Translations under genes and position numbers: made by a program
Part shown: positions 23,098 to 32,768 of the stretch, piece by piece
Position numbering within the stretch: position 1 is the stretch's first letter
Layout: every line of letters starts with the position of its first letter
Source of the DNA: Mycobacterium sp. E740
GTDB taxonomy: Bacteria; Actinomycetota; Actinomycetes; Mycobacteriales; Mycobacteriaceae
Length of the DNA stretch: 64,000 bases
NCBI RefSeq assembly: GCF_001672895.1
Contig: NZ_LZKP01000019.1
Span: 1 to 64,000 of the forward strand
Reading direction: 5' to 3'
Notes under the pieces: model-generated
What the model was told of the DNA's origin: nothing
Seen by the model: only the letters and a program-made list of their open reading frames with translations
Databases searched by the model: none

Positions 23098-25773
23098 TCA
23101 GCGGTTTCGGCGCCGACGCGCCCAGCGGCGCAGCCGACCCCCGGGTTTCTCCATTGGGCCGTCCTCGTCGGCCGGTGCCGCGGTTGCTGCCCCATCCTCG
23201 GGGTCAGAAGCCTGGCTCGATTCCTCTGCCTCATCTGCCAAGGCTTCGGCCGCAGCCTCGCCCTCAACGGCCGCCTCATGTGCCTCGGCCGCGTCAGAGA
23301 GTGCGTCGCTGGCTTCCTCACCCTCGACCGCACCCACGCCACCGACATCAGCGCTTCCGTCGGCCTCAGCCGATTCCTGCGCGTCGTCGGCTAACTCCTC
23401 AGCCACAGCCTCACCCTCGACGGCCGCCTCATGGGCTTCCTCCGCGTCAGAGAGCGCGTCGCTGGCTTCCTCACCCTCGACCGCACCTACCCCGCCGGTG
23501 TCGGCGCTTCCGTCGGCCCCGCCCGATTCCTGCGCGTCGTCGGCTAACTCCTCAGCCACAGCCTCGCCCTCGACGACTGCCTCATGAGCTTCGGCCGCAT
23601 CGGCGATAGCATCGCCGGCTTCCTCGCCCTCGACAGCGCCTACCCCGCCGACGTCAGCATCGTCAGCACCCTCAGCCGATTTCGGCGACTCGTCGGGTTC
23701 CGGCTCTTTCGGCTCATCGGCCACATCGTCTGTCAACTGCTCGGCGGCAGCCTCGCCCTCGAGAGCTGACTCATGTGCCTCGGCCGCATCGGCGAGCGCA
23801 TCACTGGCTTCCTCACCCTCGACCGCGCCCACACCGCCGACCTCAGCGCCCTCATCGGTCTCAGTCGATTCCTCGACCACATCGTCGGGCAACGCCTCAG
23901 CATCAGCCTCACCTTCGACGGCCGCCTCATGCGCCTCGGCCCCATCGGCGAGCGCATCGCTGGCTTCCTCACCCTCGACCGCACCCACACCACCGACATC
24001 AGCGCCATCACCGTCCTCGGACGGCTCGTCCACGTCGGCACCGCCGGATTCCGACTCTCGCGACTCGTCGACGACATCGTCTGTCAACTGCTCAGCATCA
24101 GCCTCACCCTCGACGGCCGCCTCATGGGCCTCGGCAGCGTCGGCGAGAGCGTCGCTGGCTTCCTCACCCTCGACCGCACCCACACCACCGATGTCCGCGC
24201 CCTCACCGGCCTCTGCGAAATCTTCGGCCTCGACGATCTCCTCCGCGGGTGCCTCAGCGACATCGTCCGCAAGGGCATCGGCCTCAGCGACCGCCTCCAC
24301 GGCAGGTGCCGGCGATGTCTTGGACCGACGCTTCGGCCATCTCTTCAGCCATGACTTCGGCCTTTCGGCGAAGATGGGCTGGTCAGCCGCCGCCGCTGCT
24401 TCGGCTGCCACAGCTCCAGCCGCTGCCTCGGCCTCCACCGCGACCTCATGTGCCTGTGCCGCTTCGACAAGAGCGTCGCTGGCTTCCTCCCCCTCTACGG
24501 CGCCTACTCCACCGCCGTCAGCGCCCTCTCCGGCCGCTGCGAACTCCTCCGCTTCGGCGATGTCTTCCGCCGGGGCTCCGGTGACCTCCTCGGCCAGGGC
24601 TTCGGCCTCGGCGACGGCCTCTATGTCAGCGACGGCCTCCACATCAGATTCGGAGCCTTCGAGCGCGAACTCCTCAGCGTCTTCGACGCTGTCTGCCGGC
24701 ACGCCGGCAACATCGGCGCCGAGTTCCTCCGCCGAAAGATCGTCGGCCGAGGGCTCAAAGCCCTCCTCGACGTCCGCGGTGAGCGCCTCAGCCTTGGGGC
24801 TGCTTTCCTCGTCCGCGGCCGCAGCTCTCGCGGCCGCCACCACTCCCGTCGTCGCCGCAACGGCGGCCAACTCCTCGGTGAGCGCTTCGACAGGCGTCGC
24901 GTCGTCACGAGCCTTGCCTTTGAGCGTCGCGGGGTCCTCTCGGCCCTTCGGCGCGGCCATGATGTACACGACGGCGCCGATGAACACGAACGTCGCGGTG
25001 AAGGAGTTGATCCGCACGCCTTCGATCAACGTCGCGTCATCAGCGCGCAACAGCTCAACCCAGAACCGGCCCAGGCAGTAGCCCGCGACATAGAGCGCGA
25101 AAAGCCGGCCGTGCCCGATTCTGAACCGCCGGTCGACGTAGATGAGAACCGCGAAAACGAAGAAGTTCCACAGCAGTTCGTAGAGGAACGTCGGATGCAC
25201 CAGGTGCACGACTTCGCCGGTCGAGACACCGTTGAGGTTGTCCACCATGCCCGCGGCGTCTCGTCGCTCGTAGATCTTCAGCGCCCACGGCAGCGTCGTC
25301 GGACCGCCGTACAGCTCCTGGTTGAAGTAGTTGCCGATCCGGCCGATCCCTTGGGCCAGAATGATTCCCGGCGCGATCGCGTCGCCGAAGGCGGGCAGCG
25401 GAATACCTCGACGACGGCAGGCGATCCATGCGCCGACACCGCCGAGAGCGACCGCGCCCCAGATCCCCAGGCCGCCGTCCCAGATTCGGATCACCCCGAC
25501 CAGACCGGCGCCGTTGTCGCCGAAATAGCGCCACCAGTCGGTGATCACGTGGTAGAGCCGGCCACCGATCAACCCGAACGGCACCGCCCACAAGGCGATG
25601 TCGTAGATCACCCCGCGCTCGCCGCCGCGGGCCTCCCAGCGTCGGTCACCGATGATCAACGCGGCCACGATGCCGGCGATGATGAAGAGCGCATATGCCC
25701 GAACGGGGAAAGGACCGAGGTGCCAAACGCCTTGGGCTGGGCTGGGGAACGCGGCCAGCAGAGTCGTCGTCAC
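23098..25773 (-). CDS. lgt: Prolipoprotein diacylglyceryl transferase with a very long acidic repeat extension
   Basis: Residues about 1-285 form the Lgt membrane enzyme, which transfers diacylglycerol from phosphatidylglycerol to the lipobox Cys of preprolipoproteins. The family signature GRIGNYFNQELYGGP lies at about residues 144-158. Other core pieces are WDGGLGIWGAVALGG, HPTFLYELLWN and YCLGRFWVELLR. Residues about 286-891 are low-complexity and rich in Glu, Ala, Asp and Gly, with seven copies of a GGVGAVEGEEA-containing unit, and end in an Arg-rich tail. I recall the M. tuberculosis enzyme as about 468 residues, so this is far longer. The GTG start at 25773 overlaps the trpA stop (GTGA). 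Biological use of the tail is unknown. Confidence 0.93.
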   Translation of the reverse strand: MTTTLLAAFPSPAQGVWHLGPFPVRAYALFIIAGIVAALIIGDRRWEARGGERGVIYDIALWAVPFGLIGGRLYHVITDWWRYFGDNGAGLVGVIRIWDGGLGIWGAVALGGVGAWIACRRRGIPLPAFGDAIAPGIILAQGIGRIGNYFNQELYGGPTTLPWALKIYERRDAAGMVDNLNGVSTGEVVHLVHPTFLYELLWNFFVFAVLIYVDRRFRIGHGRLFALYVAGYCLGRFWVELLRADDATLIEGVRINSFTATFVFIGAVVYIMAAPKGREDPATLKGKARDDATPVEALTEELAAVAATTGVVAAARAAAADEESSPKAEALTADVEEGFEPSADDLSAEELGADVAGVPADSVEDAEEFALEGSESDVEAVADIEAVAEAEALAEEVTGAPAEDIAEAEEFAAAGEGADGGGVGAVEGEEASDALVEAAQAHEVAVEAEAAAGAVAAEAAAAADQPIFAERPKSWLKRWPKRRSKTSPAPAVEAVAEADALADDVAEAPAEEIVEAEDFAEAGEGADIGGVGAVEGEEASDALADAAEAHEAAVEGEADAEQLTDDVVDESRESESGGADVDEPSEDGDGADVGGVGAVEGEEASDALADGAEAHEAAVEGEADAEALPDDVVEESTETDEGAEVGGVGAVEGEEASDALADAAEAHESALEGEAAAEQLTDDVADEPKEPEPDESPKSAEGADDADVGGVGAVEGEEAGDAIADAAEAHEAVVEGEAVAEELADDAQESGGADGSADTGGVGAVEGEEASDALSDAEEAHEAAVEGEAVAEELADDAQESAEADGSADVGGVGAVEGEEASDALSDAAEAHEAAVEGEAAAEALADEAEESSQASDPEDGAATAAPADEDGPMEKPGGRLRRWARRRRNR
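23240..24520 (-). repeat. Seven imperfect repeats encoding the Lgt acidic C-terminus
   Basis: Within lgt codons about 418-845 the core GGVGAVEGEEA(S/G)DA occurs seven times. The copies lie near 23310, 23460, 23615, 23805, 23955, 24150 and 24480, so unit spacing is about 50-65 codons and about 110 for the most upstream copy. After each core most units continue with a variant of LADAAEAHEAAVEGEA, then a more variable acidic linker. The linkers differ in length and wording, so the array looks old rather than freshly amplified. Confidence 0.85.
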
Positions 25774-26558
25774 GCAGTGATCCTCTGCCTGACACCGTCG
25801 GCGAGTTCAGCGGTCAGCGTTCTCAATGCCTCCACACCGTTCTGCAGCGCCGACACCAACGCCGACCCGACGATCACCCCGTCCGCATAGGCGCCGATCT
25901 CGGCGGCCTGAGGTCCCGACCGGACACCGAGACCGACACCCACCGGGACATCCGAGACCGCCTTCACCCGACGCACCAGCTCAGGTGCGTTCGTCGAAAC
26001 CGCATCGCGCGCACCGGTCACTCCCATCGTTGATGCCGCGTAGACGAATCCGCGCGACGCGTTCACGGTCATCGCCAGCCGTTCAGGGGTGGACGACGGC
26101 GCAACCAGAAAGATTCGGTCCAGATCGTGGACCTCGGACGCTTCCATCCAGTCGGCGGCCTCGTCGGGGATCAGGTCAGGTGTGATGACCCCGAGTCCCC
26201 CTGCCGATGCCAGGTCTCGGGCGAAAGCATCGATACCCCAGCGCAGCACAGGATTCCAATAGGTCATCACGACCGCTCGTCCACCGGCGTTGCTGATCGC
26301 CTCGACCGCGGCGAGTAAATCACGCACCCGCACACCGCCTTGCAGTGCGGCTTCGGTCGCTGCGGCGATGGTAGGACCGTCCATCCCCGGATCCGAGTAC
26401 GGCACACCGACTTCCACCAGATCGCACCCGTTCTCGACGAGGCTGGTCATTGCCGAGATGGACGACGGTAGATCGGGAAATCCGGTCGGCAGGTAACCGA
26501 TCAGCGCGCTGCGTCCCTCGCCCCGGCATGCATCGAACATCGGAGCCAGCCGACTCAT
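25770..26558 (-). CDS. trpA: Tryptophan synthase alpha subunit
   Basis: The 262-residue TIM-barrel cleaves indole-3-glycerol phosphate to indole and glyceraldehyde 3-phosphate. Visible motifs are [12 protein letters not shown], the catalytic Glu in [16 protein letters not shown] with its Asp, [25 protein letters not shown], and [15 protein letters not shown] in the phosphate site. ATG 26558 overlaps the trpB stop (ATGA) and its own TGA overlaps the lgt GTG. The alpha subunit works as an alpha2-beta2 complex with the adjacent trpB product, channelling indole. Confidence 0.96.
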   Translation of the reverse strand: MSRLAPMFDACRGEGRSALIGYLPTGFPDLPSSISAMTSLVENGCDLVEVGVPYSDPGMDGPTIAAATEAALQGGVRVRDLLAAVEAISNAGGRAVVMTYWNPVLRWGIDAFARDLASAGGLGVITPDLIPDEAADWMEASEVHDLDRIFLVAPSSTPERLAMTVNASRGFVYAASTMGVTGARDAVSTNAPELVRRVKAVSDVPVGVGLGVRSGPQAAEIGAYADGVIVGSALVSALQNGVEALRTLTAELADGVRQRITA

Positions 26559-27814
26559 CTGTCACCGTCCAGCAATCCGAACCACTTCGCCGCCGTCTCG
26601 ACGTCTTTGTCCCCGCGCCCGGACAGGTTCACCAGCACGATCGAGCCGGGTCCGAGTTCTCGGCCCAGCGCAAGCGCCCCGGCGACGCCGTGCGCGGACT
26701 CGATCGCGGGAATGATGCCTTCGGTCCGGCAGAGCAACGAGAACGCGTCCATCGCCTCGGTGTCGGTGATCGGGCGATACTCCGCGCGACCAATGTCCTT
26801 GAGATACGCGTGCTCCGGCCCTACGCCGGGATAGTCCAAACCCGCTGAGATGGAATGCGATTCGATGGTCTGGCCGTCTTCGTCCTGCAACAGATACGAG
26901 AACGAGCCCTGGAACGCGCCCGGCGAACCGCCCGTGAAAGTCGCTGCGTGGCGGCCGGTTTCGACACCGTCGCCCGCGGCTTCGTATCCCACCAGCCGCA
27001 CGTTGGGGTCATCGATGAACGCGTGGAAGATACCGATCGCGTTCGATCCGCCGCCGATGCACGCTGTCACCGCGTCGGGCAACCGGCCGGCCTGCGCCTG
27101 GATCTGGGCGCGCGCCTCCAGCCCGATCACCCGCTGGAAGTCGCGCACCATCGTCGGGAACGGATGAGGTCCGGCCGCGGTGCCGAAGCAGTAATACGTG
27201 TTGTCGGCGTTGGTGACCCAGTCGCGGAACGCCTCGTTGATCGCGTCCTTCAACGTCTTCGAGCCGGCCTCGACCGACACCACCGTCGCACCGAGCAACC
27301 GCATCCGCGCGACGTTGAGTGCCTGGCGAGCGGTGTCGACGGCGCCCATGTAGATCACGCACTCCAAGCCGAGCAGCGCGCACGCGGTGGCGGTGGCCAC
27401 ACCGTGCTGGCCCGCGCCCGTCTCGGCGATCACCCGGTTCTTGCCCATCTGCTTGGCGAGCAGGGCCTGGCCCAGGACGTTGTTGATCTTGTGGGAACCG
27501 GTGTGGTTCAGGTCTTCCCGCTTCAGGAAGATCCGTGCGCCACCGGCATGTTCTGAGAGTCGTTCGGCTTCGTACAGCGGCGACGGACGACCGCTGTAAT
27601 GACGCTGCAGCCGGTCCAGCTCGTCGAGGAAGGCCTGATCGCCGCGGGCTTTCTCGTAGGCAGCGGTGACCTCCTCGATCACCGCCATCAGCGCCTCGGC
27701 GACGAATCTTCCGCCGTACACGCCGAAGTGGCCGCGCTCGTCCGGGTCATGGGTGGACGGCTCGGCGACCGCCGCGCTGGAACGGGGCAGCTCAGGCCCG
27801 GCGAGATCGGCCAC
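26555..27814 (-). CDS. trpB: Tryptophan synthase beta subunit
   Basis: The 419-residue PLP enzyme condenses indole with serine to form tryptophan. The PLP lysine is K109 in [11 protein letters not shown]. Other motifs are [23 protein letters not shown], and the phosphate-binding [13 protein letters not shown]. The GTG start at 27814 lies 3 nt after the trpC stop. The end overlaps trpA. It corresponds to Rv1612 by order. Confidence 0.97.
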   Translation of the reverse strand: MADLAGPELPRSSAAVAEPSTHDPDERGHFGVYGGRFVAEALMAVIEEVTAAYEKARGDQAFLDELDRLQRHYSGRPSPLYEAERLSEHAGGARIFLKREDLNHTGSHKINNVLGQALLAKQMGKNRVIAETGAGQHGVATATACALLGLECVIYMGAVDTARQALNVARMRLLGATVVSVEAGSKTLKDAINEAFRDWVTNADNTYYCFGTAAGPHPFPTMVRDFQRVIGLEARAQIQAQAGRLPDAVTACIGGGSNAIGIFHAFIDDPNVRLVGYEAAGDGVETGRHAATFTGGSPGAFQGSFSYLLQDEDGQTIESHSISAGLDYPGVGPEHAYLKDIGRAEYRPITDTEAMDAFSLLCRTEGIIPAIESAHGVAGALALGRELGPGSIVLVNLSGRGDKDVETAAKWFGLLDGDR

Positions 27815-27817
27815 TTC

Positions 27818-28636
27818 TCAGCGCGAGGGTTTCGGGCACGACGGATGCCTGCCTGCGGTGACCAGATCGGCGACGGCACTGCGGGGATCACCGCTGGTGA
27901 CCAGCCCCTCACCGACGAGCACCGCGTCTGCGCCTGCCCCTGCGTACGCCAGGAGATCGGCGGTGCCGCGGACCCCCGACTCTGCAACGCGGATGACATC
28001 GGTCGGCAGACCCGGCGCGATACGCGCGAAGCAGTCCCGGTCGACGTTCAGAGTCTTCAGATCGCGGGCGTTGACGCCAATTACGGCGGCGCCCGCCGAA
28101 AGCGCGCGGTCGGCCTCCTCTTCGGTGTGCACCTCGACCAGCGCGGTCATGCCCAGCGACTCCGTGCGTTCCAGCAGCGACTCCAGCACCGGCTGCTCCA
28201 ACGCGGCCACGATCAGCAGCAGCATGTCGGCACCGTGTGCCCTGGCCTCGTGGATCTGATACGGCCGGACGATGAAGTCCTTGCGCAGCACCGGAATTGA
28301 AACCGCGGCCCGAACCGCGTCGAGATCCTCGAGTGAACCGTTGAACCGGCGTTGTTCGGTGAGCACGCTGATGATCCGCGCCCCACCGCTCTCATAGGCA
28401 CTGGCCAGGTTCGCCGGGTCCGCGATCGCGGCCAACTCACCACGTGACGGGCTGGCACGCTTCACTTCGGCGATCACCGCGATGCCCGGTGCGCGAAGGG
28501 CGGCCATGACATTCAGCGGCGGCCGCGCATCCTTGGCCTTGGCTTTGATCTCGGCGAGCGGAATCGCGGCTTCCCGGGCGGCGACGTCGGCACGGACTCC
28601 CTCGATGATCGAGTCGAGCACGGTTGCCGAACTCAT
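27818..28636 (-). CDS. trpC: Indole-3-glycerol phosphate synthase
   Basis: The 272-residue protein, the same length I recall for the M. tuberculosis TrpC, cyclises CdRP to indole-3-glycerol phosphate. It has the catalytic Lys/Glu motifs [19 protein letters not shown] and [11 protein letters not shown], plus [12 protein letters not shown] and [11 protein letters not shown] 28636 is preferred; the open frame extends a little upstream without a conserved sequence. trpF is not found nearby, as usual in actinobacteria, where the bifunctional HisA (PriA) supplies that step. Confidence 0.96.
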   Translation of the reverse strand: MSSATVLDSIIEGVRADVAAREAAIPLAEIKAKAKDARPPLNVMAALRAPGIAVIAEVKRASPSRGELAAIADPANLASAYESGGARIISVLTEQRRFNGSLEDLDAVRAAVSIPVLRKDFIVRPYQIHEARAHGADMLLLIVAALEQPVLESLLERTESLGMTALVEVHTEEEADRALSAGAAVIGVNARDLKTLNVDRDCFARIAPGLPTDVIRVAESGVRGTADLLAYAGAGADAVLVGEGLVTSGDPRSAVADLVTAGRHPSCPKPSR

Positions 28637-28708
28637 GACTGCCGCTTCCCTTCCCCCACGAGAACGATGTTCAACCACGAAGGGTAGCCGCCACCGCAAC
28701 ATCTGCGA

Positions 28709-29302
28709 TCACCGCCCCTTCGTGTCGGGATCGGTCTGCTCCCGCGTGGGATCCGAGCCCTCATCGAGGGCGTCCCAGATCTCGCGTTCGGACATCTGGC
28801 CTGCCGTTTCGTCAGGTGAAGGGACCGCGCGACGCGTGTACCGAGCCGCACCGGAGCGCTCCCGACCCGCGGCCCGCATCAACAACACCGAGCATCCGAG
28901 CGCGAGGATCGCGGTGACCAGCGTGACCACCGCCCCGGCGTAGTGCCGCTGTGTTCCGACGATGTCGGCGACTGGAGCCTCGGCGATGTGCGAGGCCCGC
29001 ACCGCCACGTCCTTGACCACCCACAAGCTGATCGCCAGATACGCCGTGCCCGCGCTGGCGACCGCGACCAGCACCGCCAGGATCCGCAACGGCCACCCGC
29101 GCACGGCCAGCGGCGCAACCGCCGCAGCCACCAGCAGGACGGCCAGCGGCACCAGCGCCGTGGACCACGTCGCCCCCGACAGCGCGACCGTTCTGGGCTG
29201 CCCCAGCCCGTCGAACGACGTGACGTCGACCCAGGTCATCCGCGACGCCCCCCACAGCGCCGCGGCGGCGAGCACCAGCCCTAGTTGCGCAACCCGGATC
29301 AC
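28709..29302 (-). CDS. Trp biosynthesis-associated membrane protein, Rv1610-like
   Basis: The 197-residue product has four hydrophobic helices and a soluble, charged C-terminus (from about residue 150). It resembles the actinobacterial 'Trp biosynthesis associated' membrane family that always sits between trpE and trpC. The start has a tryptophan-containing loop, [15 protein letters not shown]. The GTG at 29302 overlaps the trpE stop as GTGA. A 72-bp gap separates it from trpC. Its biochemical role is unknown; location suggests a link to tryptophan or precursor handling at the membrane. Confidence 0.88.
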   Translation of the reverse strand: MIRVAQLGLVLAAAALWGASRMTWVDVTSFDGLGQPRTVALSGATWSTALVPLAVLLVAAAVAPLAVRGWPLRILAVLVAVASAGTAYLAISLWVVKDVAVRASHIAEAPVADIVGTQRHYAGAVVTLVTAILALGCSVLLMRAAGRERSGAARYTRRAVPSPDETAGQMSEREIWDALDEGSDPTREQTDPDTKGR

Positions 29303-30828
29303 GGCTCGGTCAGCGTTTCCGCGGCGGCGATCGCGTTGAGCACCGCGCGCGCCTTGTTGGCGGCCTCGGTGTACTCGTAGGGCCCGTTGGAGTCGGCGAC
29401 GACGCCGCCGCCGGCCTGCACGTACGCGGTGCCGTTACGCATCAGCGCGGTGCGAATGGCGATTGCGAAGTCCGCGTTGCCCGCGAAGTCGAGGTAGCCG
29501 AGCACGCCGCCGTAGAGCCCGCGGCGCGTCTTCTCGACCTCCTCGATCAGCTCCATCGCCCGCACCTTCGGCGCACCCGACAACGTGCCCGCCGGGAAAC
29601 AGGCGGTCACCGCGTCCAGCGCTGTCTTGTCGTCGGCCAGCAGCCCCGTCACCGTCGACACCAGGTGCATGACATGGCTGTAGCGCTCGATGTGGCTGTA
29701 ATCCTCGACGCGCACCGTCCCGGGCCGGCACACCCGGCCGAGATCGTTGCGGCCGAGGTCGACCAGCATCAAGTGCTCGGCGAGTTCCTTCTCGTCGGAC
29801 TGCAACTCCTTCTCCAGCAGCAGGTCCTCTTCTTCGGTCGCCCCGCGCCACCGGGTGCCGGCGATGGGATGCGTGGTCGCCCGGCCGTCCTTGACCGTGA
29901 CCAGCGCCTCGGGACTGGAGCCGACGATCGAGAAGTCCGCTCCCCCAGCCTCATTCGGCACGTTGAGCAGGTACATGTACGGGCTGGGGTTGGTGACCCG
30001 CAGCATCCGGTACACGTCGAGTGGGTCTGCCGCGGTGTCCATCTCGAACCGCTGCGACGGCACCACCTGGAAGGCCTCGCCGGCCTCGATGTCGCGCACC
30101 AGTTTCTCGACGATCGCGCCGTACTCCTCGAGCGTGCGCTGCGCCCGGTGTGACGGCTCCGGTCTGCCGAACGTCGCGACGGACGACGGCAGGTGCTCGC
30201 CGAGCGCCGCCGTCATGACGTCGACGCGGGCCACAGCGTCGTCGTACGCCCAGTCCACGCGCTCGTCGGTGCCGTTCCAGTTGACGGCGTTGGCGATCAG
30301 CGTGATCGTGCCCTCGTGGTGGTCGACGGCCGCGATGTCGGTGGCCAGGAGCAGCAGCATGTCCGGCAGGCCGAGGTCGTCGACGGCCAGTGACGGCAGC
30401 TTCTCCAGCCGGCGGACCATGTCGTAGGCGAAGAAGCCGACCAGTCCGCTGGACAGCGGCGGCAGACCCGGCAGCGGTTCGGTTTCGAGGAGTTGCAGTG
30501 TCGCGCGGAGCGCCTGCAGCGGGTCACCGCCCTGCGGGGCGTCCTTCGGCGTGGTGCCCAGCCACACCGCCTCGCCGTCGCGCACCGTGAGCGCCGACGG
30601 GGCGCCCGCGCCGATGAATGACCAACGCGACCACGAGCGCCCGTTCTCGGCCGACTCCAGCAGGAACGTCCCCGGCCGGTTGGCGGCGAGCTTGCGGTAC
30701 GCCGACAGCGGTGTCTCGCTGTCGGCGAGCACCTTGCGGGTCACCGGCACGACACGGTGCCCGGCGGCAAGCGCCCGGAAGTCCTCGCGCGATGTGGTGT
30801 TCGCCAGCGAGTCGGCGGTGGTCTGCAC
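29299..30828 (-). CDS. trpE: Anthranilate synthase component I
   Basis: The 509-residue enzyme makes anthranilate from chorismate, using ammonia from a glutaminase subunit encoded elsewhere. The feedback-site motif [20 protein letters not shown] is near the N-terminus. The C-terminal catalytic part contains [52 protein letters not shown] and [15 protein letters not shown]. The start is a GTG at 30828. I found no convincing tryptophan-rich leader peptide or attenuator in the 130 bp upstream. It heads the minus-strand unit trpE, Rv1610-like, trpC, trpB, trpA, lgt. Confidence 0.96.
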   Translation of the reverse strand: MQTTADSLANTTSREDFRALAAGHRVVPVTRKVLADSETPLSAYRKLAANRPGTFLLESAENGRSWSRWSFIGAGAPSALTVRDGEAVWLGTTPKDAPQGGDPLQALRATLQLLETEPLPGLPPLSSGLVGFFAYDMVRRLEKLPSLAVDDLGLPDMLLLLATDIAAVDHHEGTITLIANAVNWNGTDERVDWAYDDAVARVDVMTAALGEHLPSSVATFGRPEPSHRAQRTLEEYGAIVEKLVRDIEAGEAFQVVPSQRFEMDTAADPLDVYRMLRVTNPSPYMYLLNVPNEAGGADFSIVGSSPEALVTVKDGRATTHPIAGTRWRGATEEEDLLLEKELQSDEKELAEHLMLVDLGRNDLGRVCRPGTVRVEDYSHIERYSHVMHLVSTVTGLLADDKTALDAVTACFPAGTLSGAPKVRAMELIEEVEKTRRGLYGGVLGYLDFAGNADFAIAIRTALMRNGTAYVQAGGGVVADSNGPYEYTEAANKARAVLNAIAAAETLTEP

Positions 30829-30947
30829 GCATCAAGTGTCCCAGACGCGTTCCGGGCCTCGGCGTAGCGTGCGTCGGCCCTTGAAACCGACGCAATGGTC
30901 GATCCGACGGCCGAAAACCAGCCAAAACGTCGGTCCGGCGCGCGGCG

Positions 30948-30953
30948 TAGCGT
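30948..30953 (+). promoter_or_regulatory. Putative -10 element for a leaderless bcp mRNA
   Basis: TAGCGT fits TANNNT and ends 7 nt before ATG 30961, with no Shine-Dalgarno sequence in between. The same GGCGTAGCGTG string also occurs about 85 bp upstream (near 30860), so one of the two may be fortuitous. Confidence 0.3.
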
Positions 30954-30960
30954 GACCCTC

Positions 30961-31425
30961 ATGAAACAGGGTGACCGAGTTGCCGAGTTCGAACTGCCCG
31001 ACCAGACGGGCAAGATGCGAAGTCTGAGCGAGTTGCTCTCCGACGGGCCGATCGTGTTGTTCTTCTATCCGGCCGCGATGACGCCGGGTTGCACGAAGGA
31101 GGCCTGCCACTTCCGTGATCTGGCAGCGGAGTTCGCCGCGGTGGGCGCGAGCCGGGTCGGCATCAGCACCGACGCGGTCGACAAGCAGGCGAAGTTCGCC
31201 GACAAGGAGCGCTTCGACTATCCGCTGCTGTCCGACGCCGACGGCACGGTCGCGACGCAGTTCGGCGTGAAGCGGGGCCTGCTCGGGAAGTTCATGCCCG
31301 TCAAGCGGACGACGTTTGTGATCGACACCGATCACACGGTGCTGGCCGTGATCGCCTCGGAGATCAGCATGGACAGCCATGCCGACAAGGCACTCGAGGT
31401 GCTGCGCGAGCGTCAGTCCGCGTGA
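30961..31425 (+). CDS. bcpB: Peroxiredoxin of the Bcp/PrxQ type
   Basis: The 154-residue thioredoxin-fold peroxidase has the peroxidatic cysteine C44 in the motif YPAAMTPGCTKEAC and a likely resolving C49 five residues later, the PrxQ arrangement. It reduces peroxides using thioredoxin-type donors. ATG 30961 gives the same length I recall for Rv1608c (BcpB). It diverges from trpE. Its 3' end overlaps the convergent hydrolase gene by 13 bp. Confidence 0.94.
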   Translation: MKQGDRVAEFELPDQTGKMRSLSELLSDGPIVLFFYPAAMTPGCTKEACHFRDLAAEFAAVGASRVGISTDAVDKQAKFADKERFDYPLLSDADGTVATQFGVKRGLLGKFMPVKRTTFVIDTDHTVLAVIASEISMDSHADKALEVLRERQSA

Positions 31426-32411
31426 AGCAGGTGTGTCCGTAAGTGGTCGGTGAGGCCGCGCTGAAAGTCCTTCATCGGGGCCGATTCCGGCGCGTATCCG
31501 TCGGCCGCGTGGTACATCCCCGGAACGGTGACGAGCTCACACGGGACGCCGCACGCGCGTAGCCGCTCGGCGTACTCCACCGATTCGGGGAGGAACAGAT
31601 CGAGTTCGCCGACGCCGATCCAGGCCGGCGGAAGTCCGGACAGATCGTCGCGGCGCGCGGGTGCTGCGTAGGGCGGCGCGTCCGACACCCGAGGCTCCCG
31701 GCCGAGGTAGGCCGTCCACGCGTATCGATTCGACGCCGGCGTCCATGACAGGCGGCCCCGTCCCCCGAAATCGTCGTTCAGCACGGTGCGATCGTCGAGC
31801 ATCGGATACACGAGTCCCTGCGCCCGCAGCGGGATTCCCTCGTCGAGGCTGCGCTGGGCGATCGCCGCCGAAAGTCCGCCACCGGCACTGAACCCGGCAA
31901 CGGCGATGCGGTCGGCATCGATGCCCAATTCGCCGGCGCTGTCGCGCATCCAGCGAAGTGTGGTCATGCAGTCGTCGAGGGCTGCCGGGAAGGGATGCTC
32001 GGGGGCCAGGCGATAGGCCGGTGCGACGACGACGGCCCCCAACTCACGGGCCAGCCGGCCGCAGGTGCGCAGCTCCAACTGGGGGGAGCCGACGATCATG
32101 CCCCCGGCGTGGGGCATGAGCACGGCGGGACGCAGGACGCGGCCGTCCTGGGGCGTCGTGACGAGTACCCGCAACGCGTTCGGGCCGACGTGGTGTTCGG
32201 TGACCTCGACGCCGGGTCCGGGTGCACTCTTCGTCCGGTACACCGCGCGCAGCAGAGGCAGGGATCGGGCGTTGTAGGTGACGGTGACGAACGGCAATCC
32301 ACGGCTGCGGAGCTCGGGCAGTGCTGCTGAAAGCGGTTCCCGGAAAGACGCATAGCGACGAACAGCGAGCGCAGCGACGGCAAGGAGGGCAGCACCAGCG
32401 GTCTTTTTCAC
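31413..32411 (-). CDS. Alpha/beta hydrolase, hormone-sensitive-lipase-like esterase
   Basis: The 332-residue product starts with a short hydrophobic segment (residues about 5-17) that may be a membrane anchor. The esterase core has an oxyanion-hole motif PHAGGMIVGS (a variant of HGGG) and the nucleophile elbow GFSAGGG. Later GVGELDLFLPES and GMYHAADGY supply the likely Asp and His. The substrate is not predictable. The GTG start lies 9 bp after hisI, so it may be transcribed as the last gene of the his operon. In H37Rv I recall chaA (Rv1607) in this place instead. Confidence 0.88.
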   Translation of the reverse strand: MKKTAGAALLAVAALAVRRYASFREPLSAALPELRSRGLPFVTVTYNARSLPLLRAVYRTKSAPGPGVEVTEHHVGPNALRVLVTTPQDGRVLRPAVLMPHAGGMIVGSPQLELRTCGRLARELGAVVVAPAYRLAPEHPFPAALDDCMTTLRWMRDSAGELGIDADRIAVAGFSAGGGLSAAIAQRSLDEGIPLRAQGLVYPMLDDRTVLNDDFGGRGRLSWTPASNRYAWTAYLGREPRVSDAPPYAAPARRDDLSGLPPAWIGVGELDLFLPESVEYAERLRACGVPCELVTVPGMYHAADGYAPESAPMKDFQRGLTDHLRTHLLHAD

Positions 32412-32420
32412 GCCGCCAAT

Positions 32421-32768
32421 CTAACCGTCGGGGCTCAGCAGCACGTCGGCGTCGAAGCAACTGTGGTCGCCGGTGTGGCACGCGCCGTCGACCTGGTCGA
32501 CCTCGAGCAGCACGGTGTCGCCGTCGCAGTCGAGCCGCACCGAGTGCACGTATTGCGTGTGGCCCGACGTCTCACCCTTCACCCAGTGCTGTTGGCGCGA
32601 GCGCGAAAAGTACGTCGCACGACGGGTTTCCAGGGTGCGCGCCAGCGCGATGTCGTCCATCCACGCCACCATCAACACCTGCCCGGTGCCACGTTCCTGC
32701 ACCACCGCGGTGATCAACCCGTTGGCGTCGCGCTTGAGTCGCGACGCGATCGCTGCGTCCAGGCTCAC
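32421..32768 (-). CDS. hisI: Phosphoribosyl-AMP cyclohydrolase
   Basis: The 115-residue zinc enzyme opens the purine ring of PR-AMP in histidine synthesis. It has [20 protein letters not shown], the metal ligands in VRLDCDGD (Asp/Cys/Asp), and CHTGDHSCF with two further Cys. The length shows it is the single-domain HisI without HisE, which is normal for mycobacteria. The GTG start at 32768 overlaps the hisF stop as GTGA. Confidence 0.96.
   Translation of the reverse strand: MSLDAAIASRLKRDANGLITAVVQERGTGQVLMVAWMDDIALARTLETRRATYFSRSRQQHWVKGETSGHTQYVHSVRLDCDGDTVLLEVDQVDGACHTGDHSCFDADVLLSPDG

Noticed and set aside
24448-25890. Plus-strand frame of 480 codons opposite lgt
   Set aside because: The lgt membrane core and its repeats are coherent on the minus strand. 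The plus frame only mirrors the repetitive, high-GC composition.
30829-30960. Possible trp leader peptide or attenuator before trpE
   Set aside because: A frame ending at 30832 has two Trp codons near its end, but it has no suitable start and no terminator/antiterminator pair could be drawn.
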